From positions 1,302,001 through 1,366,000 of the forward strand of contig NZ_CP166990.1 of NCBI RefSeq assembly GCF_046197865.1: DNA of 64,000 nucleotides, given 5' to 3'. This document shows, in pieces, positions 1 through 8,216 of this stretch (positions within the stretch are counted from its first letter, which is position 1; every line of letters starts with the position of its first letter). Source of the stretch: JAHKLT01 sp046197865. GTDB lineage: Archaea; Methanobacteriota; Methanobacteria; Methanobacteriales; Methanobacteriaceae. The notes under the pieces were generated by a model. That model searched no databases. It was not told the DNA's origin and was given only the letters and a program-made list of their open reading frames with translations. Position numbers and translations under genes: made by a program.

Positions 1-60
1 TTTATCAACGCTATTATATATGTTGTTCGTTATATATAAATGTTCGTTATATATTTATAA
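1..60 (-). promoter_or_regulatory. Leftward promoter with repeated AACGAACA element
   Basis: On the minus strand this stretch carries a TATA-like box (TTTATATA) followed at once by AACGAACA. A second copy of ATATAACGAACA lies about 18 nt further upstream. No gene starts inside the window on this strand, so it should drive a gene to the left. The block at 19-40 recurs, identical over 22 bp, at 26761-26782 upstream of the radical SAM gene. The remainder of 61-196 shows nothing recognisable. Confidence 0.55.
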
Positions 61-196
61 TTTTTTAAACAAACGCTGCAAAAATATCTGAAAAAATAGC
101 TAATGAATAAGTAAATATTAAATTAAATCATGAAAAATATATTATTACTATAAAATCAAACCAAATATTAATTTATTTTTAAAACCCTTTTTTTAA

Positions 197-634
197 TCAT
201 TCTAAATATAAAAATAGCTTTTTTAAAGATGAATTTAAAATTTTTAGCTCATCATCATCGAATAATGATTCAAGTTTATTATTATAGTCAAAAATTACGC
301 TTTCAACATTTTTATAAACTTCTTCACCTTTAGGGGTTAAATAAATTAAAAATTCTCTTTTATCTTTTGAAGAAGCTTCTCTTTTAACAAATTCTCTAGT
401 TTCAAGAAAATTTAATATTCGAGTAATAGTTGCACCATCTCTATAAGACATATTAGCTAATGTTTTTTGATTACATCCTTTATTCTTATAAATTCTACTT
501 AAAATAGCCCATTGTACAAAAGTAATATCATATTCTTTAACAACCGCTTCTAAATTACTTTTAAGTAAATCTTTAATTTTTGGAATTTCCCACAGTAATC
601 CTTCTTCATTTCTAAACTCAGAAATACTCTTCAT
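197..634 (-). CDS. MarR-family transcriptional regulator
   Basis: A 145-residue protein with the size and layout of a MarR winged-helix dimer. There is an N-terminal helix, then the helix-turn-helix region around residues 50-85 (the NQKTLANMSYRDGATITRIL stretch), the wing around KREASSKDKREFLIYLTPKG (about 85-105) and a C-terminal dimerisation helix. Family members usually repress their own and neighbouring genes and release DNA on binding a small ligand; the ligand here is unknown. The start is the only ATG near the 5' end. The next gene to the right on the same strand is a small secreted protein, about 190 bp away. An inverted repeat AACCTTT/AAAGGTT lies upstream at 672-701 and could be its operator (inference). 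Confidence 0.85.
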   Translation of the reverse strand: MKSISEFRNEEGLLWEIPKIKDLLKSNLEAVVKEYDITFVQWAILSRIYKNKGCNQKTLANMSYRDGATITRILNFLETREFVKREASSKDKREFLIYLTPKGEEVYKNVESVIFDYNNKLESLFDDDELKILNSSLKKLFLYLE

Positions 635-671
635 AAAAATCTCCTTTTAAAAAATAAAAAGTGAATAAATT

Positions 672-701
672 AACCTTTGATTTTAATAATAAAAAAAGGT
701 T
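672..701. promoter_or_regulatory. Inverted repeat upstream of MarR gene
   Basis: AACCTTT (672-678) and AAAGGTT (695-701) form a 7-bp inverted repeat about 40 bp upstream of the regulator's start codon. Its position fits an autoregulatory operator, but a chance repeat in AT-rich DNA cannot be excluded. Confidence 0.25.
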
Positions 702-823
702 TACATTAAAAATAATGTTAAAATTAAAACTGCAATAGCCAACCTATGATATCATAAAGAAATTTAATATTTACTAGTGACAATAATAAAATTATAATCA
801 GATGAATTTAAATAAATATTATC

Positions 824-1210
824 TTAAACAAAGATTAATGTAAACCCATATACTCCTTTCTCCCCACCATAATATGAAATTTCAATAATACCATTTGAAT
901 CTATAACTCCTACTTTTAAAGTACCTCCAATATTAAAAGTAATTTCGCTATATTCTAAACCATATACATCAGTTAATTTAGCATCTAAACTAAAAGTGTT
1001 ACAGGCATCTTCAGCAAATGTAATAATTGATAAATTATTAAAATTTTCATCTGAAACTATGATCGTGTCTTCTGAATAAATAACATTTTGTATACCATCT
1101 TTTAAATTGCTATTATCAAAAGTAGTAGCACTAATAACTGGTAAATTTATTATTAAAATAGCTAAAAATAATAAAAAAACATAAAATATTTTGTTTTTCA
1201 TTTTTATCAT
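824..1210 (-). CDS. Small secreted protein of unknown function
   Basis: A 128-residue protein. It begins with a basic stretch (MIKMKNK) and a hydrophobic segment of about 20 residues ending at ...PVISATTF, a typical signal peptide or N-terminal anchor. The remaining ~95 residues are polar and beta-rich, with one cysteine. I recognise no family. The start is supported by a purine-rich AGGAGAGG element just upstream of ATG; a second ATG three codons on is an alternative. It lies downstream of three TTG-N6-CAA elements that may regulate it. Likely location: outside face of the membrane or the cell wall. Confidence 0.6.
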   Translation of the reverse strand: MIKMKNKIFYVFLLFLAILIINLPVISATTFDNSNLKDGIQNVIYSEDTIIVSDENFNNLSIITFAEDACNTFSLDAKLTDVYGLEYSEITFNIGGTLKVGVIDSNGIIEISYYGGEKGVYGFTLIFV

Positions 1211-1261
1211 AGCCTCTCCTCTTTAATAAAATTTTTTTATAAATATTTAGAATAACAATAA

Positions 1262-1377
1262 TTGATATTGCAACTATTATTTTTTTTATCAAAAATCTAT
1301 TTAAATAAAAAATCTAAAAAAGTTTAATAAAAAATCAGATAAATAAATTATTGTAATAACAATTATTGCTATAACAA
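1262..1377. promoter_or_regulatory. Cluster of TTG-N6-CAA elements
   Basis: Three copies of a TTG-N6-CAA pattern occur in the gap between two genes: TTGATATTGCAA (1262-1273), TTGTAATAACAA (1351-1362) and TTGCTATAACAA (1366-1377). The last two start 15 bp apart. Such spaced, partly palindromic elements resemble binding sites for MarR- or ArsR-type repressors. The gene to the left (minus strand, start 1210) is the likely target. Confidence 0.35.
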
Positions 1378-1424
1378 CTAATTATGTTTTTTATAATATT
1401 TATAGTTTACAGAAAAATAAAAAT

Positions 1425-1778
1425 TTATTTAGGATACTTTAAATTAAAAGGAATATCAGTAGCTTCTAGTTTAAAAATAACTGGTCTTAAACCATCTCCG
1501 CAAGATACAATTGCAATACCTGGTTTGTTAATCCAATTTCCATTAAAAAATGATGCATTTTCCCCATCACTCGCTAATTTTAAAACATAAGGATAGAGAA
1601 CTTCCCATGCCCCATTACAAAATCTTTCAGGTTTTGTTAAATCAACGCAAAATACATCTCCTTCTTTATTAATAGGACATGAGCTTAAACCATCTACACC
1701 ATATTCTTTTGAAATATCCTCAAAAAAATTAGTTTTTAATACAGTTATTTTAACTTTATGTAATTGCTTTTGATTCAT
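1425..1778 (-). CDS. TIGR04076 family protein
   Basis: A 117-residue protein recalling the TIGR04076 family of small cytoplasmic proteins found in anaerobic archaea and bacteria. Family-like features are the opening KVKITVLKT, a CPI cysteine near residue 34, a central ERFCNGAWEVLYPYVLKLASDGE block and a C-terminal ISCGDGLRPVIFKLE-type block (here IVSCGDGLRPVIFKLEATD). No biochemical role is established for the family. The conserved cysteines suggest metal or redox chemistry (inference). The start ATG is preceded by AGGTT with 5 nt spacing. It stands alone, with its own upstream region. Confidence 0.75.
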   Translation of the reverse strand: MNQKQLHKVKITVLKTNFFEDISKEYGVDGLSSCPINKEGDVFCVDLTKPERFCNGAWEVLYPYVLKLASDGENASFFNGNWINKPGIAIVSCGDGLRPVIFKLEATDIPFNLKYPK

Positions 1779-2203
1779 ATAATAACCTATAATTGAATTA
1801 TAATAACATTATTTAATATGTTTTTCTTTTTAATTTTTAAAATAAATAATAATAGTTTTATATAATTCGAACAATAATTAAAGAAATTTATTAACAAATA
1901 ATTCACGAAAAAATATTAAACAATAATCAATTAAAATGTTAAATATTAAACAATAATCAATTTATTTAATAATTAACTAATTAAACAAATTGTTTTAATA
2001 AAAATATATAAATGAAATCAAATGTTTAATTAAAAGAAACTTATATATACATATACAAATAATTTATTATTAGGGGAGGTAATGTTCAATTAAATCTAAT
2101 TTTTTTATAAATTATTTTTTCATATTATCATTACTAATTATTTTAAAACTGAATTTTGATGATTTTTAATTAAATATTGCATGTAAAAAATAAGGTGTGT
2201 GTA
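1779..2203. other. Intergenic region and distal fdhC-side promoter
   Basis: No gene of normal length is visible. A plausible rightward TATA box (TTATATATAC) lies at 2041-2050. It is followed by a strong ribosome-binding element (GGGGAGGT) and a four-codon ORF MFN-stop at 2082-2093. The TATA-to-gene distance implies a leader of roughly 400 nt if this promoter serves the formate transporter gene. Confidence 0.4.
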
Positions 2204-2284
2204 ATGAACGATGAACTCAAAACCTCATATTCTTATTTTCATGACACATTATTTAATAAATTCACATCAAAAATATCATTTTAA
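2204..2284 (+). CDS. Possible 26-residue small protein upstream of fdhC
   Basis: A 26-codon ORF beginning MNDELKTSYSYFHD and ending KISF. ATG is preceded by AAGGTG with 6 nt spacing, matching the ribosome-binding pattern of other genes here. The peptide is polar, with no membrane segment. It sits 181 bp before the formate transporter and could be an independent small protein or a regulatory leader peptide. No homologue is known to me. Confidence 0.35.
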   Translation: MNDELKTSYSYFHDTLFNKFTSKISF

Positions 2285-2400
2285 AATATCATTACTACAT
2301 TTATTTTACATGACAATTTATTTTTAGTATTTATTAATAAGTTAAGCAGTATATCTACTAAAAGATTTAACTATTTTCTTATAAAAAGAATTTTTAAAGG

Positions 2401-2415
2401 AAATATATTTATATT
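2401..2415 (+). promoter_or_regulatory. Proximal promoter of the formate transporter gene
   Basis: The stretch around 2401-2415 contains a TATA-like box (TATTTATATTA) about 50 bp before the ATG at 2466. This is a suitable distance for a short leader with the GGAG element seen just before the start codon. Confidence 0.45.
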
Positions 2416-2465
2416 AAAACTTTCTAATAAAAATAAAGCATTGAAAATTTTATGGAGTTAAAAAA

Positions 2466-3251
2466 ATGAGTTCTTCTTATAAAACGCCTAGTGATACTGC
2501 AAAAGCTATTGTAGAAACTGGAGCAATAAAAAATAAATCACCTTTAATAAATACAATTATCTTAGCTTTTTTAGCTGGAGCATATATTGCATTTGGAGGA
2601 ATGTTTGCACAAATTACAACTGCAGGAATGGCAGATGCAGGTTTTCCAGCAGGATTAGTTAAATTATTCTTTGCTGGTGTTTTTCCAGTTGGTTTAATGT
2701 TAGTTTTAATAGCTGGTGCAGAGTTATTTACTGGAAATATAATGTATTTTACTTTTGGAATTTTAGAAAAAAAAGCAAGTATAAAAGGCCTTATTAGAAA
2801 TTGGACAACAAGTTGGATATTTAATTTTATTGGATCAATATTTGTTGCATTCTTTTTGGCATATTTAACTGGACTCATGACAGATCCAATATATGCAGAA
2901 GGTGCAATTGCACTAGCTAGTAAAAAAGTAGCTCTTTCTTGGGACCAATCATTTTTAAGAGCAATTGGTTGTAATTGGTTAGTTTGTCTTGCAGTTTACC
3001 TTGCATTTGCATCAGATGATATAATTGGCAAAATATTTGGAATTTGGTTTCCAATAACTGCTTTTGTAACAATTGGTTTTGAGCATTCAGTTGCAAATAT
3101 GTATTTTATCCCAATAGCTATGTTACTTGGTGGAGATATTACAATAATTGACTTATTTAATAATTTAATACCAGTTACCTTAGGAAATATTGTAGGAGCA
3201 GCTATTTTTGTTGCTTGTGCATATTGGTTTGTTTATTTGAGAAAAAAATAA
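2466..3251 (+). CDS. fdhC: Formate/nitrite transporter family protein, probable formate transporter
   Basis: A 261-residue integral membrane protein of the FNT family. It has about six membrane segments and family landmarks AELFTGN (near residue 85), GCNWLVCLAVYLA (near 165) and GFEHSVANMYF, which holds the pore histidine, near 200. FNT proteins form pentameric channels for formate, nitrite or hydrosulfide. In Methanobacteriales the family member FdhC supplies formate to formate dehydrogenase for methanogenesis. Formate specificity is inferred from the organism, not read from the sequence. Unlike the classical fdhCAB arrangement, no formate dehydrogenase genes follow. The start has a GGAG element and there is a nearby TATA box. 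Confidence 0.88.
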   Translation: MSSSYKTPSDTAKAIVETGAIKNKSPLINTIILAFLAGAYIAFGGMFAQITTAGMADAGFPAGLVKLFFAGVFPVGLMLVLIAGAELFTGNIMYFTFGILEKKASIKGLIRNWTTSWIFNFIGSIFVAFFLAYLTGLMTDPIYAEGAIALASKKVALSWDQSFLRAIGCNWLVCLAVYLAFASDDIIGKIFGIWFPITAFVTIGFEHSVANMYFIPIAMLLGGDITIIDLFNNLIPVTLGNIVGAAIFVACAYWFVYLRKK

Positions 3252-3678
3252 ACAAACTTAATTTCATGAAAAACTTTCATTTATTTTTTAAATAATATGG
3301 TTAAAATGATTAAGATAATAAATTTAATAGCCAATTTATTTTTAATATTATAATCATACTCCTTATGTTATTATAAGGAGAGTGAATTAGGGATTTATAA
3401 GTTATTTAATTATTTCTTGCTTGAGTAAATAGAAATATACATCATCCCTTATTATATACTCATTTTTAAAATCAAAATTTTTATATACTAAAATTAAATT
3501 ATATATTTAATAGACTATTATTAGTCCATTGTTGGAAAATAGGATATGAGTTTTTTGAAATTAAAAAAACTCTTGCCTTTATTTAAAATAAAACTTTTTT
3601 TAAATATTCATAGCTATTTTTAACAGAATTTTTATCATTTATTTCAATAATATAAACTTCATAGTTGTTTTATTAAAA
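3252..3678. other. Convergent intergenic region
   Basis: This lies between the 3' ends of the formate transporter and of the ABC importer genes. It contains a perfect hairpin at 3359-3380. No complete gene is visible. On the minus strand a start-less open stretch of about 25 codons ends near 3594, with a peptide-like composition, but it has no start or ribosome-binding site. Confidence 0.4.
3359..3380 (+). terminator. Hairpin downstream of formate transporter gene
   Basis: CTCCTTAT and ATAAGGAG form a perfect 8-bp stem around a 6-nt loop, about 108 bp after the stop codon. It may act as a terminator or mRNA 3'-end structure. It is not followed by a clean T-run, so the role is uncertain. Confidence 0.35.
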
Positions 3679-4407
3679 TTATTTATTTTCAATTAACTCT
3701 TTAACAAAACTATTTGCAGGGGAATTTTTTATTTCATCACTTGTACCATATTGCTGAATTTTGCCATCATTCATTACTAAAACCTTATCTCCTAAAGATA
3801 ATGCTTCATCAATATCATGAGTTACAAAAACAATAGTAATTTTAGTTTCATCATGAATACGTTTAATTTCTTTTTGTAATTGTTTTTTAGTAATTGTATC
3901 AACTGATCCAAATGGTTCATCCATTAATAAAATCTCTGGAGATGCAGCAAGAGCCCTAGCTATTCCAACTCTTTGTTGTTGACCTCCTGATAGCTCATGA
4001 GGATAATGGTTTAACAACTCATCATCTAAACCAACAATTTTCATCCATTTTTTAACTGCATTTTCAGTTTTTTCTTTATCTTTTTTATTTAATAGATTAG
4101 GGACATAAGAAATATTATCTTTAACAGTTAAATGAGGAAATAAAACATTTCCCTGAATTGCATAACCAATATTACGCCTTAAACTTATAACATTTTCATC
4201 AGCTACATCATTACCATTTACATAAACAGTTCCTTTATTAGGTTTTAAAAGTCCATTAATCATTTTTAAAATAGTTGTTTTACCCGATCCTGAACTTCCA
4301 ATAATTGTAACAAATTCTCCCTCATTAATTTCTAAATTAAAATCAGGAATTATCACATTATCATCATAGCTTTTTTCTACATCTTCATATTTTATTATAG
4401 CTACCAT
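3679..4407 (-). CDS. opuCA: Osmoprotectant (glycine betaine/choline type) ABC transporter ATP-binding protein
   Basis: A 242-residue ABC ATPase with Walker A GSSGSGKTT (near residue 37), signature LSGGQQQR (near 139), Walker B ILLMDEPFGSVD (near 160) and the switch histidine in VFVTHDIDEA. It resembles OpuCA/ProV-type ATPases that energise import of compatible solutes. It ends after the nucleotide-binding domain and lacks the C-terminal CBS domains that many OpuCA/OpuAA proteins use to sense ionic strength. The start follows a GAGGTT element. It lies 13 bp downstream of the permease/binding-protein gene in the same direction, so the two form one operon and one transporter. Confidence 0.85.
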   Translation of the reverse strand: MVAIIKYEDVEKSYDDNVIIPDFNLEINEGEFVTIIGSSGSGKTTILKMINGLLKPNKGTVYVNGNDVADENVISLRRNIGYAIQGNVLFPHLTVKDNISYVPNLLNKKDKEKTENAVKKWMKIVGLDDELLNHYPHELSGGQQQRVGIARALAASPEILLMDEPFGSVDTITKKQLQKEIKRIHDETKITIVFVTHDIDEALSLGDKVLVMNDGKIQQYGTSDEIKNSPANSFVKELIENK

Positions 4408-4420
4408 TTTAAAACCTCAA

Positions 4421-5977
4421 TTATTTAATAAGTCCTTTACTAACTAAAAAATCATGAGCTACATCTTCTGGGTCTTTTTTACCCATTTCAACTTCATGAT
4501 TCATTTTAGACATTTCTTCTTCTGAAATTAAATTTTCAAATTTCAAAAGTGTTTCATTAAGCTCAGGATGTTCTTTTAAAACTTCTTGCCTTATTACATT
4601 TCCACATTCATATGAAGGATAAAAATGTTTATCATCTTCTAAGACAACTAAATCAGGATTATCTAACTTTCCATCAGTAGTATATACAACTAATACATCA
4701 ATTTTACCTTCTTCTAAAGCATTGTATTTAAGGCCAATATCTAAATCAGTAGTATCTTTAAAATTAAATCCATACTCATCACACAGTGCATCATATCCAT
4801 CTTCTCTTTCATAAAAATCATATTCTGCTCCAAAACTTAATTCATCTGAGATTTCTGCTAAATCTGAATATGTTTTTATATCATATTTATCTGCAAGGTC
4901 TTTATGAATAGCTATTCCATAAGTATCATCAAAACCATACATTCCAACCCAAGAAAAATTATATTCTTCATCATATTTTGATTTTAAATCTTCAAAAGAG
5001 CTTTCATTATAAACACCATCTTCTTTTAAAACTTGCATCCAAGCAGTTCCAGTATATTCAGGATACAGATCAAATTCTCCTTTTAACATTCCTGCATGAA
5101 TATTACTTGTTCCTCCACCAACACCAGATGTAAGTTCCACATTTAAATCTGTGTCTTGTTCAATCAACTCTTCAAGCATAGCTCCAATAATATATTGTTC
5201 AGTCATAGGCTTTGTAGCTACACTAATTGTATCTCCTGAAGAACTTGTGTAAAATTGACCAACAGCAAATATTGCAATAATTATAATAAGAATTCCTATT
5301 ACAGTTTTTTTATTAAATTTAAAATTTTTAAATGCAAATCTACTTTTAGACTCATAATTAGTTAATTTTTCAATTTTACCTAAAATAAAATCTACTACAA
5401 TAGCTAAAAGAGCTATTAAAATACTTCCTGCAAGAGTCATAGACATATTATTAGTTGTTATTCCTCGATAAATTGCAACCCCTAAACCACCTGCACCAAT
5501 AAATGCAGCTATTCCTGTTAAAGCTATTGTCATAACTACCATAGTTCTAATACCTGATATAATATGAGGTAAAGCTAAAGGAAGTTTTATTTTATATAAT
5601 AGCTGAAACTTTGTACTACCCATACCTTCTGCAGCTTCAACAATACTTTTATCAATATTTTCTAGGCCACTATAAGTTGATTTAACCATAGGGAGTAATG
5701 CATAAACAATTAGTGCAATTATAGCACTAAAATCTCCAATTCCAGTAAAAGGTATTAAAAATCCAAAAAGTGCAATAGATGGAATAGTATAAACAAAGTT
5801 TATAAGACTTAAAATCCATTTATTTCTTTTATACTCATTTACAATAATAGCTAAAACTAATCCAATAATAACAGCAAAAATAATAGCTATTAAAGAAATT
5901 TCTAAATGTTGGATTGTTAAATCTAGGAAAAAATCTTTTTGTTCATTAATTAATGAAAAAACATCTTCTAAAATCAT
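4421..5977 (-). CDS. opuCB: Osmoprotectant ABC transporter, fused permease and substrate-binding protein
   Basis: A 518-residue fusion. Residues about 1-215 are a membrane permease domain of the BPD type with the EAA-like loop (VEAAEGMGSTKFQLLYKIKLP). A further membrane helix at about 225-245 is followed by an extracellular binding domain at about 250-518 (TKPMTEQYIIGAMLEELI, then SGVGGGTSNIHAGMLKGEFDLYPEYTG). That domain is typical of OpuCC/OsmF-type betaine, choline or carnitine binding proteins. The fusion tethers the binding protein to the membrane, so no lipoprotein anchor is needed. With the downstream ATPase it makes a complete importer. Exact substrate cannot be read from the sequence. 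Confidence 0.87.
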   Translation of the reverse strand: MILEDVFSLINEQKDFFLDLTIQHLEISLIAIIFAVIIGLVLAIIVNEYKRNKWILSLINFVYTIPSIALFGFLIPFTGIGDFSAIIALIVYALLPMVKSTYSGLENIDKSIVEAAEGMGSTKFQLLYKIKLPLALPHIISGIRTMVVMTIALTGIAAFIGAGGLGVAIYRGITTNNMSMTLAGSILIALLAIVVDFILGKIEKLTNYESKSRFAFKNFKFNKKTVIGILIIIIAIFAVGQFYTSSSGDTISVATKPMTEQYIIGAMLEELIEQDTDLNVELTSGVGGGTSNIHAGMLKGEFDLYPEYTGTAWMQVLKEDGVYNESSFEDLKSKYDEEYNFSWVGMYGFDDTYGIAIHKDLADKYDIKTYSDLAEISDELSFGAEYDFYEREDGYDALCDEYGFNFKDTTDLDIGLKYNALEEGKIDVLVVYTTDGKLDNPDLVVLEDDKHFYPSYECGNVIRQEVLKEHPELNETLLKFENLISEEEMSKMNHEVEMGKKDPEDVAHDFLVSKGLIK

Positions 5978-6144
5978 TTTAAAAAGCTCTTAAAAATTAG
6001 TTTGTTTATATAATATTTGTTTTTAAAAATATTTAAAATAGCTAGTTTTAAGAGAAATTAAAGTTTAATTAAATAAATTTATTTTTAAAATATAATAATT
6101 AAGTTTTTTTAAAAGTAAAAATAAAATATAATTTAGGTAATAAA

Positions 6145-7248
6145 ATGAAGTTTTTAAAATTCATTATCAAAAATCCATTTAGAGATAAAACTAGAGCAAT
6201 TTTATCTATTTTTAGTATTGCAATAACTATTTCATTAATCATATCACTTGGAGCAATAACAGATGGTTTAGTTCATACTGTTGATGAAACATTAAACACT
6301 GGAAATTCAGATTTTATGATAATGAATAAAAATTCAACTAGTAATATAATTGATGATTCTTTAATTGATAATATTAACAAAGCAGAGGGAATAGCTAATA
6401 TTATAGGAATTTCTGAGATAAAAATTCCAATTAAAGAAAATAATAACCTATACTTATATGGATCTAATATTAATGATTTAAATGACTTAAATTTTAAAAT
6501 AATTGAAGGAAAGATGTTTGATTCAAATCAAAATGAAATAATTATTGGGAAATTATGTTCAAATTCTAAAAATCTAAAAATAAATGATAACATTAAAATA
6601 AATAATATTAGTTATAAAATTACTGGAATTTTCGAAAGTGGGACTCTTCTAGATTCTTATGGATTTACATCTTTTAATAATTTAGAAACAATTACAAATA
6701 GTACAAATAATAATGCTACAATGCTTTTTGTTAAGGTAAATGATGTTAATAACTTAGAACAAATCACAAATGAAATTGATAGTGAATATGGAGATAAAAT
6801 TACAATAATTACTACAATAAACGATATTAGTAGCGTAAACACTATTTATAATATGTTTTTAGGAGCTAAATTAGGAATTACATTACTCGTTTTATTGGTT
6901 GGTGCAATTAGTATAGTAAATACCATGTTAAGTAATGTTTATGAAAGAACTCGTGAAATTGGAGTTCTAAAAGCAGTAGGATGGTCTAATAAAAAAATAT
7001 TAATAATGGTAATAGGAGAATCAGTTGTATTAACTTTAATTGGTGCTTTAATTGGTTCAATATTAGGAGTGATTCTTGTAGAATTTATTTACAGATTAGG
7101 AATAATAGCCGAAATAGTTCCATATTATACAGCAGAATCATTTTTATTAGCTATTTTAGTTTCAATTATTGTAGGAATAATTGGAGGAATATTTCCTGCA
7201 AGAAGAGCCACTAAAATTCCAGTTACAGAATCTCTAAGACATGAATAG
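6145..7248 (+). CDS. FtsX/MacB-like ABC transporter permease
   Basis: A 367-residue membrane protein. It has a first membrane helix at about 17-40, a large extracytoplasmic MacB-like periplasmic-core domain (about 45-230), then three membrane helices of the FtsX domain. The conserved cytoplasmic loop NVYERTREIGVLKAVGWSNKKI precedes the last two, and the protein ends FPARRATKIPVTESLRHE. Such permeases work with a separate LolD/MacB-type ATPase in lipid, peptide or lipoprotein handling. No partner ATPase is adjacent; the neighbouring importer ATPase is of a different family and convergent operon. A weak AGGT element precedes the ATG. Confidence 0.85.
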   Translation: MKFLKFIIKNPFRDKTRAILSIFSIAITISLIISLGAITDGLVHTVDETLNTGNSDFMIMNKNSTSNIIDDSLIDNINKAEGIANIIGISEIKIPIKENNNLYLYGSNINDLNDLNFKIIEGKMFDSNQNEIIIGKLCSNSKNLKINDNIKINNISYKITGIFESGTLLDSYGFTSFNNLETITNSTNNNATMLFVKVNDVNNLEQITNEIDSEYGDKITIITTINDISSVNTIYNMFLGAKLGITLLVLLVGAISIVNTMLSNVYERTREIGVLKAVGWSNKKILIMVIGESVVLTLIGALIGSILGVILVEFIYRLGIIAEIVPYYTAESFLLAILVSIIVGIIGGIFPARRATKIPVTESLRHE

Positions 7249-7362
7249 CTATTCTTTTTTCTTCAAATTCTTTTTTAAAAATCTATTTTTCATATTTCCA
7301 TATACCCAAGTTCCCCAAGTAGGACAATACCTCCCTTTGTTTTTCCTTTCCATAAAAATCAT
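7249..7362 (-). CDS. Small 37-residue protein coupled to the chelatase-like operon
   Basis: A short ORF whose ATG overlaps the stop of the VWA-domain gene as TAATG. This is exactly the junction seen between the preceding two genes of the operon. The peptide is basic and contains GRYCPTWGTWVYGNMKNRFL, a Cys/Trp/Gly-rich core, then a lysine-rich tail. An internal ATG three codons on is an alternative start. The stop lies directly against the end of the FtsX-like gene on the other strand. I do not recognise a family. The composition and the coupled junction argue that it is translated, and a role with the ChlI/ChlD-like pair is inferred from position only. Confidence 0.55.
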   Translation of the reverse strand: MIFMERKNKGRYCPTWGTWVYGNMKNRFLKKNLKKKE

Positions 7363-8216
7363 TAAATATTTTCTCTTTCATAAGATAAAATAGAATCAAT
7401 TGCATCGCTTGATAAATCGTCACTTAAATCATCAAGTTGCTCCAAATCATAAAATTTTGCATTTGTAATACTAGCTAATCGTTTATTTACACTCCAACCT
7501 TTATTATCTTCTTTTTTAAAGTTTACAATTACAGTATGAATATCTTGTCTAGCTATTTCATCAGCTATATCCCATACATCATTTATTGGATTTTGTTCTC
7601 TTTTTTTATTAGTTTTAAAACCTGATTTAAGTCCAAAATTATCTTTTGAAGATACACCCACATTTGTTACACCATCAGATAAAAGCATGACCATTGGAAT
7701 GAAATCATTACTTTTAATATCCTTTTTTAAAATTTCTAATCCTTTAATAAGGCCATCTGCAATTGGGGTTGTTCCTCCAACAGTTATATTTTTAAGTTTA
7801 TTTAAAAAAGAGTTGGGCCTTATTGTACTTGGAATTATAATTTCTGCATCTGTACCTTTAAAACCTATTACAGCTATTTTATCCCTATTTACTTGAGCAT
7901 TATTAATTATTTTTTTTAAAATTAATTTTACTTGTTTAAGTTTTTCATCACTTGACATTGATTCACTTAAATCAATTATTAAAGCTATTGATAATTTAGC
8001 ACCATTATTTCTTATTTTTTGCCTTAAATCATCTTTTTTAATATGTAATGATTCTTTATTATTTTCTTTTAAAGCATATGCTCTTACAGTTGCATCAATA
8101 GCTATATCACTTAAAGAATTCTTAGGTATTTTACTTTTAATATATTTACCTTTCATTGATTTAGATTTAACTCTTTTTCCATATTGTTTATCTCTTTTTT
8201 TACCTTCCATTTTCAT
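7362..8216 (-). CDS. VWA-domain protein, ChlD/BchD-like chelatase subunit
   Basis: A 284-residue protein. A basic N-terminus (residues 1-70) is followed by a von Willebrand A domain with the MIDAS motif DLSESMS near residue 84, a conserved threonine region (GGTTPIADG) and LLSDGVTNVG. The domain matches the C-terminal part of magnesium-chelatase D subunits. The AAA-like N-terminal half of full BchD is absent, and the family is named cobalt/magnesium chelatase in annotation. It presumably acts with the ATPase encoded immediately upstream (TAATG overlap) on a large CobN/ChlH-type subunit encoded elsewhere, in corrinoid or tetrapyrrole metallation. The target is inferred. Confidence 0.8.
   Translation of the reverse strand: MKMEGKKRDKQYGKRVKSKSMKGKYIKSKIPKNSLSDIAIDATVRAYALKENNKESLHIKKDDLRQKIRNNGAKLSIALIIDLSESMSSDEKLKQVKLILKKIINNAQVNRDKIAVIGFKGTDAEIIIPSTIRPNSFLNKLKNITVGGTTPIADGLIKGLEILKKDIKSNDFIPMVMLLSDGVTNVGVSSKDNFGLKSGFKTNKKREQNPINDVWDIADEIARQDIHTVIVNFKKEDNKGWSVNKRLASITNAKFYDLEQLDDLSDDLSSDAIDSILSYERENI

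Noticed and set aside
3591..3670. Start-less 25-codon leftward frame (YEVYIIEIND...)
   Set aside because: Protein-like composition, but no start codon, no Shine-Dalgarno element and stops just upstream; too short to call a remnant.
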